Origin: Siphonodentalium dalli
Taxonomy: Eukaryota > Mollusca > Scaphopoda > Gadilida > Siphonodentaliidae
DNA length: 64,000 nucleotides
Direction: 5' to 3'
Assembly (NCBI GenBank): GCA_032622095.1
Contig: CP136069.1
Location: 128,693,123-128,757,122 of the forward strand
Under the pieces are notes generated by a model. It did not search any database and was not told the DNA's origin. It worked only from the letters and a program-made list of their open reading frames with translations. Shown piece after piece: positions 48,801 to 52,200 of the stretch. The number at the start of each line of letters is the position of its first letter. Within the stretch, counting starts at the first letter, position 1. A program made the position numbers and the translations under genes.

Positions 48801-51400
48801 ACGAGTTTACACCTGTATACTATTTTGCAGATGCAGAACATAAGTTATGAATCTTAATTAAGTTCGTAACTTATGTTCTGCATCCAAAAAATAGTATACA
48901 CCATTTTAAGTTACTGCCCCATACTGCCATTTAAGAAGTTGATTCTGATTCTTTGAATGTGAAGTTGTGAACGTTTCCTGGATTTGTTTCAGATTATTAA
49001 CTGACTGTAATGTTACTGGATCTTTTATTTTGTAACTTGAACATATTTTGAGGTAAAGTTAAACTTCGTTCTAGATTGTCTCTCACTTTTAATTCCGAGT
49101 GTCCAACATGACAGGGAACGGGATTGTTCCCGGTTCCTGGTTCCTAGTCTCTAAAATGTCCCGGAACCGGTTCCTTGAAAACCGGGGCATATATTAAACC
49201 CTAGTGGTGATGGTTATTTTAATCTTAATATTTTTTCCCCTCCTGCATCTACTTTTTTTTCAACCTAAATGTTTGTAAACCAGGCTATTTATTGGTGTCA
49301 CCATACCTCTTGAAACCACCCAGCTAGTGAAACAAAAGATAAAAGTAAAAATTATTTTTGCAGCTCTAGTTTTTTTGGAGTTACTGCATTTTTCTTTGGC
49401 TGGCTATAGGAAAGAGGTAGAAATTTGGTAATGAAAGCAAAAAAAAATTCCCAAGTCATGCTATACTCATTGATGAGTAGTAATTCCTTTTGAAATATTC
49501 AGATAATATATTCAACAAACGACCACAGGGCGTTTGTTGAACTTATTAACTGAACATTTCCCTTCAATAAATAAGACTCCTTTTGCACTTGTATTATCTG
49601 TCATATGCTTATTTTTCCTGAAAACCCATCCAGATGAATAATAGACCATTCCAATGTCTACTTCTATAATTGAGTGGGAGAATCCATTTTGTATAGAAAG
49701 GGTTAAAGACATATTATGTTCGGGTGCACGAAATTGATAAGTTAGTACTTGTGCGATATGCCAACATCAGGGTTTCCGCCAGGCCGGCTGTGGGTCCGCC
49801 GCCCGGACCCATTCCCCCTGCCGACCTTTGCCATGAAATCCCGCTTATACACAAATAAATGACGTTATTAAAAACTTATTCAGTCTTGTCTGTCTCGGCA
49901 GGCTATATATGATATCTAATCCTATTTTCATTAATAATGACCAAATGGAATCGACACAGTCCATCTTCAGAAAAAAAATATAACAGCATGAACAAACCAT
50001 AAATAGTGACACCCCACAAATAGTTCCACGGGATTCCCCCACGTGATTGGTGGGGAATTCCCTATCAAGGGAGATATCATTGGTTCAATTTACTTCAGAG
50101 TATGGGAACGTGGATCATAAAAACTGCCTCATTTATTATCTTGACATGAATATTGACGAGGCATTTGTACTAATTGATACATCATTATTCCAACTTGTAT
50201 AAAACATGTGTATAATTTGAGGCATGAGGAAACACACAAATATCGTATCATTTATAGTAATATAAAATTGCGACTTGGCTTACTGTTGTTTTAGGGCAAT
50301 GGATCGTTAATTTAGTGGTTGCCTCATTGTTGCGAACTGAAGCATGAAAACGCTTGGGCTAATGGCGATCATCATTAAAGAATCTTTGTGCAACATACAC
50401 AAGTTCGCGTCAATGCCCCATTCAGAGTAAGAGTTTGTCTAATGCTCGTTCCCGGGCTGGCTTAGATATAATCATTCAGATGTGACGTCATCTAGTAGAA
50501 GTTTGCAGACACGTGCAGTTAACTGTGTCACAATAATAGAGATATAAATCAAAGCTATTATACCGCAGTCATTGAATATCATAATAATGCACATGTCCAC
50601 GATTATTAGTCAGGTCTAGGACGCCCATATAATTTGATATAAATGTGTGAGACAGGGAATAAAATAAAGACACACAGACACAGTGAGAATGGGTTTGTTT
50701 ATTTCTTTTTTTTAATATAGGATTATCATCTTTTTAGATTTATAGTTTGCGCCGGCATTTTGTCTTGTTGCTTACCTGTGATCGCCGTTTGTTTCTCAAA
50801 ATCCTGATGAAAAATGCCCCTCATGACATACCGATCCATGAGTCGCAGGAAGTTTTTAATAAGGGAAATTGGGTTTGAAAGTTGCGACTTATACATCGGC
50901 CGGTACGGTAAATGGCAAAATTACAGATAAATCGGTCTTCATATATTTAATTATTTACTGGGTTTCCCCCATAGCAGCTACCGGACCCATTCCCCCGACC
51001 CCTAGCGGAAACCCTGCAACATGGGGAATGTAGCATTCTACTAACATGGGGAATGTAGCATTCTACTAACATTCTACTAACATTGCCAAAATTTTAAAAG
51101 AAAGCGACCATACCACTCTATAGAAAACATCGTCTGAACTACTCTCAATTGTAAATATTTACATCGCGATTCGGGACGCAACAATCAGCGATAAACTAAC
51201 TCAACTGATTTCGCCATCGAGAGTCATTGGATTTAATTAATAGATAAGAATGACAGTATGTGTTGTCAATTTGGATATAATATTTGTAAAACTACTACTC
51301 CATTTCTATTTGATCACCCTACAGGAGTGTTTCACATCACTTTAATCTGAGGCCTGACTGTTGTATTCATAGTTTTTCTCTCATTTTTCCAGCTTACTGA
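3756..51400 (+). CDS. 17-exon host gene, 3' part, unrecognised acidic/basic low-complexity protein
   Basis: Seen: exons at 3756-3815, 4398-4490, 12958-13065, 17012-17172, 20318-20466, 21840-21985, 24302-24369, 25552-25601, 29557-29621, 31231-31302, 33975-34039, 35442-35475, 38503-38578, 41886-42009, 42369-42480, 42899-42922 and 51393-51400. Every junction is AG/GT and every phase matches its neighbour (1-1, 1-1, 1-1, 1-0, 0-2, 2-1, 1-0, 0-2, 2-1, 1-1, 1-0, 0-1, 1-2, 2-0, 0-1, 1-1, stop), giving 471 residues from the first exon in view. The protein is rich in Ser, Lys, Arg, Asp and Glu, with no signal peptide, membrane segment or catalytic motif. The most distinctive stretch is FDELWDD (residues 106-112) followed by WANIGM (135-140). 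I do not recognise the family. The start codon lies upstream or in an exon I could not place. Introns reach 8.5 kb, nearly all mobile DNA. Confidence 0.8.
4398..4490 (+). CDS. host gene exon 2 (phase 1-1)
   Basis: Acceptor ctggcag, donor gtgagt. Encodes DATLADREYNKPWQ and then a basic stretch (RRVKPKRDE). The following intron is 8.5 kb because it contains a nested MITE and a 7.6-kb transposon. Confidence 0.8.
4678..4997 (+). mobile_element. TTAA MITE with a duplicated left end
   Basis: A full copy runs 4746-4997 between TTAA sites. The first 68 bp of the same family sit immediately before it (4678-4745), so two left ends stand in tandem: either an insertion into an older copy or a local duplication. 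Confidence 0.7.
5118..5185 (+). repeat. left terminal inverted repeat of the 7.6-kb element
   Basis: Begins TAGTGTAGCGGTCAA, then a diverged 14-base stretch, then a small palindrome-like 'acccctcccggaggtat'. Pairs with 12600-12677. Confidence 0.75.
6070..6150. promoter_or_regulatory. cluster of four CACGTG palindromes
   Basis: CACGTG occurs at 6078, 6098, 6130 and 6142, mostly as CACGTGAT/ATCACGTG pairs facing each other. This is the core E-box recognised by bHLH factors. Function is inference; the sequence is inside the transposon, about 1.2 kb beyond the end of the THAP ORF. Confidence 0.35.
6980..7350. repeat. ~210-bp tandem repeat with 'gaacgctctttat' landmark
   Basis: gaacgctctttat at 6987 and 7198 is followed by alignable sequence through 'gttrtcatcgtgattt'; a third, partial landmark (gcgctctttattt) is at 7334. 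The reverse word aataaagagcg occurs at 6555. The rest of 5190-7340 shows no credible coding sequence. Confidence 0.55.
7342..7539 (-). CDS. THAP-like zinc finger N-terminal fragment, transposon-encoded
   Basis: The 65-residue frame contains YKCNVFGCGRSSDSQ (C-x4-C), a central F-P in SFPNDVRLRAIWRDF and the conserved Trp. THAP domains are C2CH zinc fingers that open with C-x2-4-C and carry a Trp and a Phe-Pro in the middle. The last Cys and His, expected about 20 residues later, are not in this ORF, so the domain is either cut by an intron or decayed. THAP domains bind DNA and are part of P-element and Kolobok transposases as well as host proteins. It lies between the TIRs of the 7.6-kb element and points away from the FEN-like pseudogene. 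Confidence 0.5.
   Translation of the reverse strand: MSRIYNHSFVTMTYKCNVFGCGRSSDSQLGIMLYSFPNDVRLRAIWRDFCGKLVAQNQKPITCTK
9619..9656 (+). repeat. 19-bp tandem duplication that frameshifts the pseudogene
   Basis: gcttatgcaatcatattgt occurs twice back to back without mismatch. Removing one copy joins the frame of the preceding block to that of the next, so this duplication alone explains one frame change and must be recent. Confidence 0.9.
11791..11889 (+). other. CXC cysteine-rich C-terminal domain of the pseudogene
   Basis: Cysteine spacing C-x4-C-x5-C-x-C-x6-C-x3-C-x-C-x3-C resembles the tesmin/TSO1-like CXC zinc-binding, DNA-binding motif (single copy). It is followed by a short acidic tail (YDSDDDVP) and the TGA at 11938. 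Confidence 0.6.
12600..12677 (-). repeat. right terminal inverted repeat of the 7.6-kb element
   Basis: Reverse complement begins TAGTGTAGCGGTCAA, has a 24-base diverged stretch, then 'cataccc...gggggtataac'. Followed by TTA, matching the TTA before the left end. Confidence 0.75.
12681..12957 (+). other. intron 2 remainder after the transposon
   Basis: AT-rich, nothing recognised. It leads into the exon at 12958. Confidence 0.6.
12958..13065 (+). CDS. host gene exon 3 (phase 1-1), weak donor
   Basis: Acceptor cttgtag. Encodes a basic stretch, then DVDDLADLLIVKPMTP. The phase-compatible donor is ccag/gtttat, which departs from consensus. A stronger donor (gtaaga) lies at 13185 in the same open frame but would end in phase 0, incompatible with the next exon. 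Confidence 0.72.
13205..13790. mobile_element. two copies of the 'cagaatgaggtccccagaggg' hairpin element
   Basis: Copy one, 13222-13460, has arms 'gcagaatgaagtccccaga' and 'ctgggacctcattctgc' with an unrelated GC-rich loop ('ccgtagcggattgccgaagc'). Copy two, 13640-13770, has arms around 'gtccccagaagatgaattt' and 'aaattcaccctctggggac'. Both share 'caaatgacaggcacactc/gtgcctgtcatttgcag' outside the arms. Confidence 0.65.
13791..15838 (+). other. intron 3, gene-free stretch
   Basis: Holds a widespread-looking repeat 'ggtgcttatatagtgcctatccc...aagcgcttcac' near 14455-14505 and a decayed mollusc-type repeat near 14640-14760 ('acttggcacagatgtcaacc'). Otherwise AT-rich with no supported feature. Confidence 0.5.
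15840..16018. mobile_element. mariner-like palindromic MITE, copy 1 (asymmetric)
   Basis: TA then CAGTAATGCCCAAAGTAAT at the left, complementary end at right. Arms share 'ccacagcagaattatgggtaa'-type sequence (one base trimmed) and 'tcaggatttagtcggaa'. The loop is off-centre, so the right arm has lost the segment 'ggcttgttgccattcatcgg'. Confidence 0.75.
16189..16345. repeat. ~78-bp tandem duplication
   Basis: Two copies running from 'ctcagtgaag(c/t)aataa' through 'ctttctgtggtgacatgaac' to 'tgggtattatgac/ataac'. A (TA)n run lies at 16456. 16346-17011 is otherwise empty. Confidence 0.85.
17012..17172 (+). CDS. host gene exon 4 (phase 1-0)
   Basis: Acceptor ttttcacag, donor gtatgt. Longest exon of the set. 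Holds FDELWDDPG and ends HAWANIGME, the only Trp-rich, ordered-looking segment of the protein and the best query for a homology search. Confidence 0.85.
17441..18593. mobile_element. hAT-like element, 1137 bp
   Basis: TIRs CAGGCCCCAAGCTAG (17449) and reverse complement of CAGGGCCCAAGCTAGGGGTTG (ending 18585). Flanks are aatcagtg and aatcagta, a 7-of-8 duplication typical of hAT. Subterminal 'gggagaagt/acttctccc' words repeat. No transposase. It carries CAGGG-type ends related to the fragment at 57011. Confidence 0.85.
18594..19711 (+). other. intron stretch without recognised features
   Basis: AT-rich. The only repeat-like piece is a mollusc-type 'attatcccccgcccaaag...agggatatagtaatgg...ccgtctgtcc' at 19560-19620. 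Confidence 0.5.
19712..19980. mobile_element. TTAA MITE with CCTTTCACTGCT end
   Basis: TTAACCTTTCACTGCTGAGTGACG at left; 'cgtatagcagccaaaaggttaa' (23-base end, terminal part complementary) at right. A fourth distinct family with a TTAA target. Its right TTAA is shared with the next MITE. Confidence 0.6.
19977..20210 (+). mobile_element. TTAA MITE, 'ccctttctatactaaa' family
   Basis: Starts TTAACCATTTCTATACTAAA, ends 'cagtatagaaagggttaa', with internal 'cattgacgagtagttccc' and 'ttcagataataagttcaac'. Both termini are TTAA; the left one is the right terminus of the preceding MITE. Confidence 0.8.
20318..20466 (+). CDS. host gene exon 5 (phase 0-2)
   Basis: Acceptor tatgcag, donor gtaaaa. Contains a basic run GPRRRRNMKGED that could act as a nuclear signal (inference). 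A 33-bp minisatellite begins 62 bp after its donor. Confidence 0.82.
20529..21024. repeat. 33-bp minisatellite, 15 units
   Basis: Unit starts atcattggtwgaccagcaat. Because 33 is divisible by three and the unit lacks stops in some frames, both strands show long repetitive ORFs (11-residue repeat), which are artefacts. Outer units carry 'gtactgag...ggttgacc', inner ten carry 'gtcctgag...ggtagacc', so the variants are arranged concentrically. Confidence 0.95.
21148..21285. mobile_element. imperfect hairpin element
   Basis: Left arm 'gtgtgaactggttaatgtta...gtttgttgtg' pairs with 'aataacattaacatgttcac'. Closely similar to the hairpin at 34618-34742, so a mobile family. Confidence 0.7.
21590..21839 (+). 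repeat. ~46-bp tandem repeat containing copied splice acceptors
   Basis: Five units of 'atgctctatattttag/tgtgagagygaa' plus 'gagttagatttaattat', the last running into the true acceptor of the exon at 21840 (tctatattttag/tggtagagtgaa). Each unit has an intact pyrimidine-poor AG resembling the real one. Confidence 0.85.
21840..21985 (+). CDS. host gene exon 6 (phase 2-1)
   Basis: Acceptor tatattttag, donor gtaagt. Acidic exon with SDDSGYIDDTDTKDEDA. The acceptor and first bases have been copied in tandem upstream (see 21590-21839). Confidence 0.85.
21986..22650 (+). other. intron stretch, nothing recognised
   Basis: AT-rich with short T and A runs near 22430. No repeat or coding signal. Confidence 0.5.
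22650..23740. repeat. ~155-bp degenerate tandem repeat
   Basis: The landmark 'ccatcttggattt' recurs near 22718, 23033, 23189, 23336 and 23497, and in a changed form at 23655. Units share 'aaaaacatg(g/a)ccacc', 'ctaaatctttggca' and 'caaacttcatatgg'. Confidence 0.8.
23741..24301 (+). other. intron stretch with a ~50-bp direct duplication
   Basis: 'ctgtgagcrgttgactcrtt...acgactcctrttacgtgttat' occurs twice at 23949-24046. The rest is featureless. Confidence 0.6.
24302..24369 (+). CDS. host gene exon 7 (phase 1-0)
   Basis: Acceptor aattccag, donor gtaagt. Encodes EDANDLKREGVTNIPK and seven more residues. The preceding intron is 2.3 kb and holds a decayed 155-bp tandem repeat. Confidence 0.8.
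24735..24875 (+). mobile_element. TTAA MITE, 'ccctttcatgac' family, decayed
   Basis: Left 'ccctttcatgagggaagctgtgct', minus arm details, then hairpin 'ctcttatatatgcgagtctcc', and right 'ggaagctccagtcatggaag' into ggttaa. Its right TTAA (24872) is the left TTAA of the next element. Confidence 0.6.
24872..25241 (+). mobile_element. TTAA MITE, ~370-bp 'cataatatg...gtgatgtgaaacac' family
   Basis: Starts TTAAAGTCATATTATGGACT and ends near 'gatcatcacttaa'. Shares 'tgataagttagtactt', 'aaacatcatgtgaactatgc' and 'gatttgggatgcaac' with copies at 39633 and 61663 (inverted), 46868 (decayed) and 49703 (interrupted). Confidence 0.8.
25324..25538. mobile_element. 215-bp near-perfect palindromic TTAA MITE
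   Basis: Ends TTAACCCTTTCAGTGCCAAG and its complement, with arms of about 105 bp meeting at 'gagctctaagagctc'. I see one or two mismatches in the arms. The same ends (TTAACTCTTTGAGTGCCAGG) occur at 30429. It stops 13 nt before the acceptor AG of the exon at 25552. Confidence 0.9.
25552..25601 (+). CDS. host gene exon 8 (phase 0-2)
   Basis: Acceptor ctcttttttcag ends at 25551, only 13 nt after a 215-bp palindromic MITE. A second AG at 25558-25559 is possible but would break the frame. Donor gtaagc. Encodes SFRQKYSEEPKVKLNI. Confidence 0.75.
25602..26062 (+). other. intron stretch, nothing recognised
   Basis: AT-rich; no repeat or element boundary seen before the Mutator-like element at 26063. 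Confidence 0.5.
26094..27042. mobile_element. Mutator-like MITE, 931 bp, perfect 9-bp duplication
   Basis: Element 26103-27033 is flanked on both sides by GGGATGTCG (26094-26102, 27034-27042). The TIRs, starting TAGTCCAAGTCTTCTTG, are identical for about 66 bp, then diverge. A 9-bp duplication plus long TIRs is diagnostic of Mutator-like elements. The interior has no coding sequence. The TIR start resembles that of the element it landed in. Confidence 0.92.
27639..27854 (+). other. possible captured exon or decayed ORF with CxxC
   Basis: A 71-codon frame reads SRHKITADNICRVCDYSF..., with C-x2-C and a Lys-rich tail. It begins after a good acceptor-like 'attacag' (27655). I do not recognise it. 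It is inside a Mutator-like element, a class known to capture gene fragments, but could be chance. Confidence 0.25.
28440..29231 (+). other. intron stretch, nothing recognised
   Basis: AT-rich, no supported element, repeat or exon. Confidence 0.5.
29232..29478 (-). mobile_element. TTAA MITE, 'ccctttctatactaaa' family
   Basis: TTAA at both ends; right end 'gtatttagtatagaaaggg', internal 'actactcgtcaatga' and 'ggtctattattcatttg'. Same family as 19977, in the opposite orientation. It ends 78 bp before the exon at 29557. Confidence 0.82.
29557..29621 (+). CDS. host gene exon 9 (phase 2-1)
   Basis: Acceptor aacttttcag, donor gtaggt. Encodes LFPAHSPMSSYSTGTYYNQF, a Ser/Tyr-rich stretch. It joins exon 8 in phase directly, across an intron containing the nested Mutator-like elements. 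Confidence 0.78.
30278..30362. repeat. 29-bp direct repeat, three units
   Basis: Three back-to-back copies of 'attagaaggcaagtcaatg' plus 'aggtttttaa', almost identical, so recent. 29622-30277 otherwise shows nothing recognised. Confidence 0.92.
30404..31040. mobile_element. foldback element with MITE inside its left arm
   Basis: Left end 'cacttacacctacc' and right end 'ggtaggtgtaagtg'-like are inverted. Inner arms ('gaatcacgttctaaagtctc' and 'agactaatgtgattctcttcc') continue the pairing to a centre near 30837. The left arm is split by the TTAA MITE at 30429-30659. Confidence 0.8.
30429..30659. mobile_element. TTAA MITE, 'gagtgccagg' family, with 'ctcttatatatgcgag' hairpin
   Basis: TTAACTCTTTGAGTGCCAGG at left, complement at right, TTAA duplicated exactly. 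Its centre is the strong hairpin of the 'ccctttcatgac' family (30538-30611), so it looks like a chimera of two MITE families. Confidence 0.78.
31231..31302 (+). CDS. host gene exon 10 (phase 1-1)
   Basis: Acceptor ttccttcaag, donor gtgagt. Encodes a Gly/Asp/Ser-rich linker ending SRPASRK. Other frames are stopped. Confidence 0.72.
31597..32093. mobile_element. ~497-bp MITE with 27-bp inverted ends
   Basis: Left ATTGTAAAACGGCAAACTTC and continuing 'aaacttg'; right is the complement with one mismatch and one indel. No target duplication is obvious. No coding sequence inside. Confidence 0.7.
32403..33535. mobile_element. hAT-like element, 1117 bp, perfect 8-bp duplication
   Basis: Element 32411-33527 with ends TAGGGTCCTGCGAAT and complement, flanked by GATTCACC on both sides. 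Subterminal arrays of 'cgaatcgaat' words (32448-32490, 33450-33515) may be transposase binding sites (inference). ORFs inside are not convincing. Confidence 0.95.
33608..33706. repeat. ~43-bp tandem duplication
   Basis: 'ctgttaacaaattac(t/c)gat' plus 'ttaatggagatctgat' occurs twice in succession. Confidence 0.85.
33975..34039 (+). CDS. host gene exon 11 (phase 1-0)
   Basis: Acceptor ttttgtag, donor gtaagt. Encodes the acidic stretch DFPLDSEDEFESVSQVTGP. Confidence 0.8.
34445..34742. mobile_element. two adjacent hairpins, one near-perfect
   Basis: 34445-34607 is a palindrome with ~70-bp arms around 'acccttcgggt', three or four mismatches. 34618-34742 is a second, looser hairpin of the family seen at 21148. 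34040-34444 holds nothing I can assign. Confidence 0.82.
35140..35300. repeat. imperfect inverted repeat
   Basis: 'tcactaatattggatccatc' pairs loosely with 'ggtggatccaatggccg' and 'gttagtga'. Probably a decayed MITE 140 bp before the exon at 35442. Confidence 0.45.
35442..35475 (+). CDS. host gene exon 12, 34-nt small exon (phase 0-1)
   Basis: Acceptor gccatttcag, donor gtatgt. Encodes RKPVWDIVESD. Short, but both splice sites and both phases fit. Confidence 0.75.
35622..35861 (+). mobile_element. TTAA MITE, 'ccctttcatgac' family, double hairpin
   Basis: Left 'ggccctttcatgacgggagc', right 'gctccggtcatggaagggttaa' (ends inverted). The body contains two successive hairpins built on 'gcattctcttatatatgtga' and its complement. 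Best preserved copy together with 56059. Confidence 0.82.
35940..36160. repeat. decayed mollusc-type repeat
   Basis: 'ttgtaccccg...ttgggggaac', 'gtgtccgtgcgtccc' and 'caggtcaagttcgaatatgg' are the hallmark phrases. No coding sequence. Confidence 0.45.
36535..36960. mobile_element. 'cagaatgaggtccccagaggg' element, two hairpins
   Basis: Hairpin one 36548-36645 and hairpin two 36845-36925 each have arms ending cagaatgaggt/cattctgc. They are joined by a spacer ('gctatgggagacctaggatc', 'gatatagaaactgaacaga') shared with 53640-53840. Confidence 0.75.
37039..37259. mobile_element. mariner-like palindromic MITE, copy 2
   Basis: TA CAATAATGCTCTGAG at left, complement at right then TA. Arms ~105 bp meet at 'agctctccccgagagct', nearly perfect. 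Same family as 15840, 54675 and 55160. Confidence 0.9.
37315..38470. repeat. mollusc-type 'attataccccc' repeat with internal ~155-bp units
   Basis: Begins 'attatacccccactttcg' and ends 'ggtgggggtatgctagcac'. Contains 'ctgtccgtccgtcgagccg' and three units of 'aacaaatatgaaccgatttcaa' type (minus two bases) near 37970, 38120 and 38285. It ends just before the exon at 38503. Confidence 0.65.
38503..38578 (+). CDS. host gene exon 13 (phase 1-2)
   Basis: Very long pyrimidine tract (ttttttttgtttttag) before it, donor gtatgt. Encodes a Ser/Lys-rich stretch ending HTRESPSR. Confidence 0.8.
38579..39632 (+). other. intron stretch, nothing recognised
   Basis: About 1 kb of moderately AT-rich sequence without element ends, repeats or exon signals I can support. 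Confidence 0.5.
39633..39971 (-). mobile_element. TTAA MITE, ~370-bp family, inverted copy
   Basis: TTAAAGTGATGTGAAACACTC at left, 'ccataatatgtctttaa' at right, TTAA both sides. Reverse orientation of the copy at 24872. Confidence 0.82.
40352..41499. mobile_element. hAT-like element, 1136 bp, 6-bp duplication
   Basis: Element 40358-41493 with ends CAGGGCTGGCGATCT and complement of CAGGCCTGGAAATCT, flanked by GATAGG on both sides. Subterminal hairpins: 'aggagggctattaatagccctcct' core (40380-40436) and 'ggcgggctataaaaagcccgcc' core (41406-41475). No transposase recognised. Confidence 0.88.
41886..42009 (+). CDS. host gene exon 14 (phase 2-0)
   Basis: Acceptor cacttcag, donor gtatgt. Encodes SQSGPVKYQDTAVTRSYE and later SKSWEQPLVDE. 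Confidence 0.82.
42369..42480 (+). CDS. host gene exon 15 (phase 0-1)
   Basis: Acceptor atgtttcag, donor gtaaat. Encodes a His/Ser/Pro-rich stretch with SHHSRPPAWKIADEQE. Confidence 0.82.
42899..42922 (+). CDS. host gene exon 16, 24-nt microexon (phase 1-1)
   Basis: Strong acceptor (cttcctccctacag) and donor (gtaagt) enclose 24 nt encoding KQPRDYR. Its length is a multiple of three with phase 1 at both ends, so it could be skipped without changing frame. Confidence 0.7.
42949..43125 (+). mobile_element. TTAA MITE, 'ccctttcatgac' family, truncated
   Basis: Left TTAACCCTTCCATGACGGCT, then both hairpins in shortened form; the right end is missing. It begins 26 bp after the donor of the microexon at 42899. 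Confidence 0.7.
43567..43793 (-). repeat. inverted-copy repeat, left
   Basis: 'gtatctccgtcaaatatatc...ggacactgaaactaatgg' plus 'cacttgtcaaatgccaatt...gacaagacctcattcatttt'. The same sequence occurs on the other strand at 48281-48330 and 48462-48600. Confidence 0.8.
44390..45052. mobile_element. hAT-like element, ~647 bp
   Basis: Ends TAGGGGTGCCACGATTAAT and complement of CAGAGGTGCCACGATCATT; 'ataatcgat' words are subterminal at both ends. Possible decayed 8-bp duplication (ccgacagg/ctgacgtg, 5 of 8). Confidence 0.72.
45045..46867. repeat. GC-rich block with 120-bp tandem repeat
   Basis: Three and a third units of 120 bp at 46060-46455 share 'ggtcatgcctcctctatttg', 'cggcttccacaaccttc' and 'aactcggtacagcctg'. 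Older, spaced relatives of the unit lie at 45060-45170 and 45845-45945. Because 120 is a multiple of three, 40-residue repeat ORFs appear on both strands. Frames at 45050-45757 and nearby are open mainly because stops are rare at this composition. I recognise no protein. Could be the remnant of a larger retroelement, which I cannot show. Confidence 0.65.
46868..47245 (+). mobile_element. TTAA MITE, ~370-bp family, decayed
   Basis: 'tattatggacttgattgtg', 'cctgataagttagtatgcg' and 'actatcgtctgaactacgctc' match the 24872 copy; the TTAA ends have mutated. It splits the GC-richer block. Confidence 0.65.
47246..48280. other. GC-richer gene-free stretch
   Basis: Composition like 45045-46867. Contains a G run of about 24 at 47822-47846. 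No protein recognised on either strand. Confidence 0.45.
48281..48378. mobile_element. ~86-bp hairpin with 'cagtgtccaagatat' ends
   Basis: CAGTGTCCAAGATAT at 48293 and its complement ending 48376. The left half equals part of the repeat at 43577-43622. Confidence 0.65.
48462..48640 (+). repeat. inverted-copy repeat, right
   Basis: Complement of 43690-43793 ('attaaaatgaatgaggtctt' onward), then a second 'agtttcagtgtccaagatat'. A segment of about 60 bp present in the left copy is absent here. Confidence 0.8.
48817..48903. repeat. 87-bp palindrome
   Basis: 'gtatactattttgcagatgc' pairs with 'gcatccaaaaaatagtatac', with 'cataagtta..taacttatg' inside. Arms ~40 bp, few mismatches. 48641-48816 and 48904-49440 hold nothing else recognised. 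Confidence 0.82.
49445..49706 (+). mobile_element. TTAA MITE, 'ccctttctatactaaa' family, left end lost
   Basis: 'actcattgatgagtagtaattcc', minus its terminal TTAA, through 'tttgtatagaaagggttaa'. A 24-base inverted duplication ('ttcaacaaacgacc/gcgtttgttgaac') sits inside. Its right TTAA (49703) is shared with the next MITE. Confidence 0.72.
49703..51345 (+). mobile_element. TTAA MITE, ~370-bp family, split by a hAT element
   Basis: Left TTAAAGACATATTATG (49703), right 'gtgtttcacatcactttaa'. The two halves join in register when 49768-51022 is removed. It ends 47 bp before the terminal exon. Confidence 0.82.
49762..51022. mobile_element. hAT-like element, 1249 bp, 6-bp duplication
   Basis: Element 49768-51016 with ends CAGGGTTTCCGCCAGG and complement of CAGGGTTTCCGCTAGG, flanked by CAACAT on both sides. 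Subterminal 'cggacccattccccc' occurs in both ends. No transposase. Confidence 0.9.
51393..51400 (+). CDS. host gene terminal coding exon and stop
   Basis: Acceptor tctcatttttccag. The phase-1 reading gives Ala-Tyr-stop (TGA 51398-51400), so the protein would end RDYRAY. Support is weaker than for internal exons because only eight coding bases are available, and another exon could hide in the 8.5-kb intron before it. Confidence 0.5.
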
Positions 51401-52200
51401 GTGCCATACAACTGCCAGTCGGTTTTCTTGAGGATATATCCGTCCAGACAAAGAATCTATGACACTCAAACCTCAACATTCTCAGAAAGTGTATTGAAAG
51501 GACTGTATACTTGTCAAAGATTTCCTATCATTTTAAAAATATTCATGGCAAATTATGGAGGATGCCCCAGGTTCGAATACATAAGAGTTCATATCCACAC
51601 TGACTTCACAGTTTGTTTCTTAAGGCCTAGACACATGCATGTTTTGAGATATTTCAAATTGGATTCTATAAAAAAAATGGGAATTTGAATTTGGTACATT
51701 ATTGTGACACAAAGATTATGAATCATCAATCATTTGGAAATTGTAAGTACACTTTCTACAATTTTATGGCATGAAAAACTCTTTTAAAATTTCTCTGTAA
51801 ATAATGTTCTAAATTTGAGAACTTTCATGTCATTCTTGTTGATCAATGGAAAATTAGGCTGTGATGAATTCAAGGTCACATGTCCACATCCTAATCTCAG
51901 CTTATTATATAGTAATCTTCAGCTGGCCACCCACTAGTGTGACCTTTTGTCCAATCGATTACTTATTTTTGATTGGGCTGAAATATCTTTGGCCCTTTTA
52001 TTCTTCTCTTCATTAACATGTATAATGTAGGTTATATCATGTAATAAAAAAAGTTAAGTTAATATTCTGATATAAACCAGACTCCCTTATATAGAGCCAG
52101 GACAATAGATTATTTGTGGTTTCTTTGTTTTGTGAAATTATTAATTATTCTAGTGGTTCTTGGTACCTCAATTGTAAAATAAAGAAATTTAAATTTAACC
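51401..52200 (+). other. probable 3' untranslated region
   Basis: AT-rich sequence after the TGA without recognised mobile elements, unlike the surrounding introns. A poly(A) signal aataaa lies at 52178-52183. The frame directly after the TGA stays open for 95 codons, which I take to be chance or relic. Confidence 0.45.

Noticed and set aside
51401-51688. 95-codon ORF after the host stop codon
   Set aside because: It is in frame with the TGA but starts at GTG, has no family resemblance and lies in the presumed 3' UTR.
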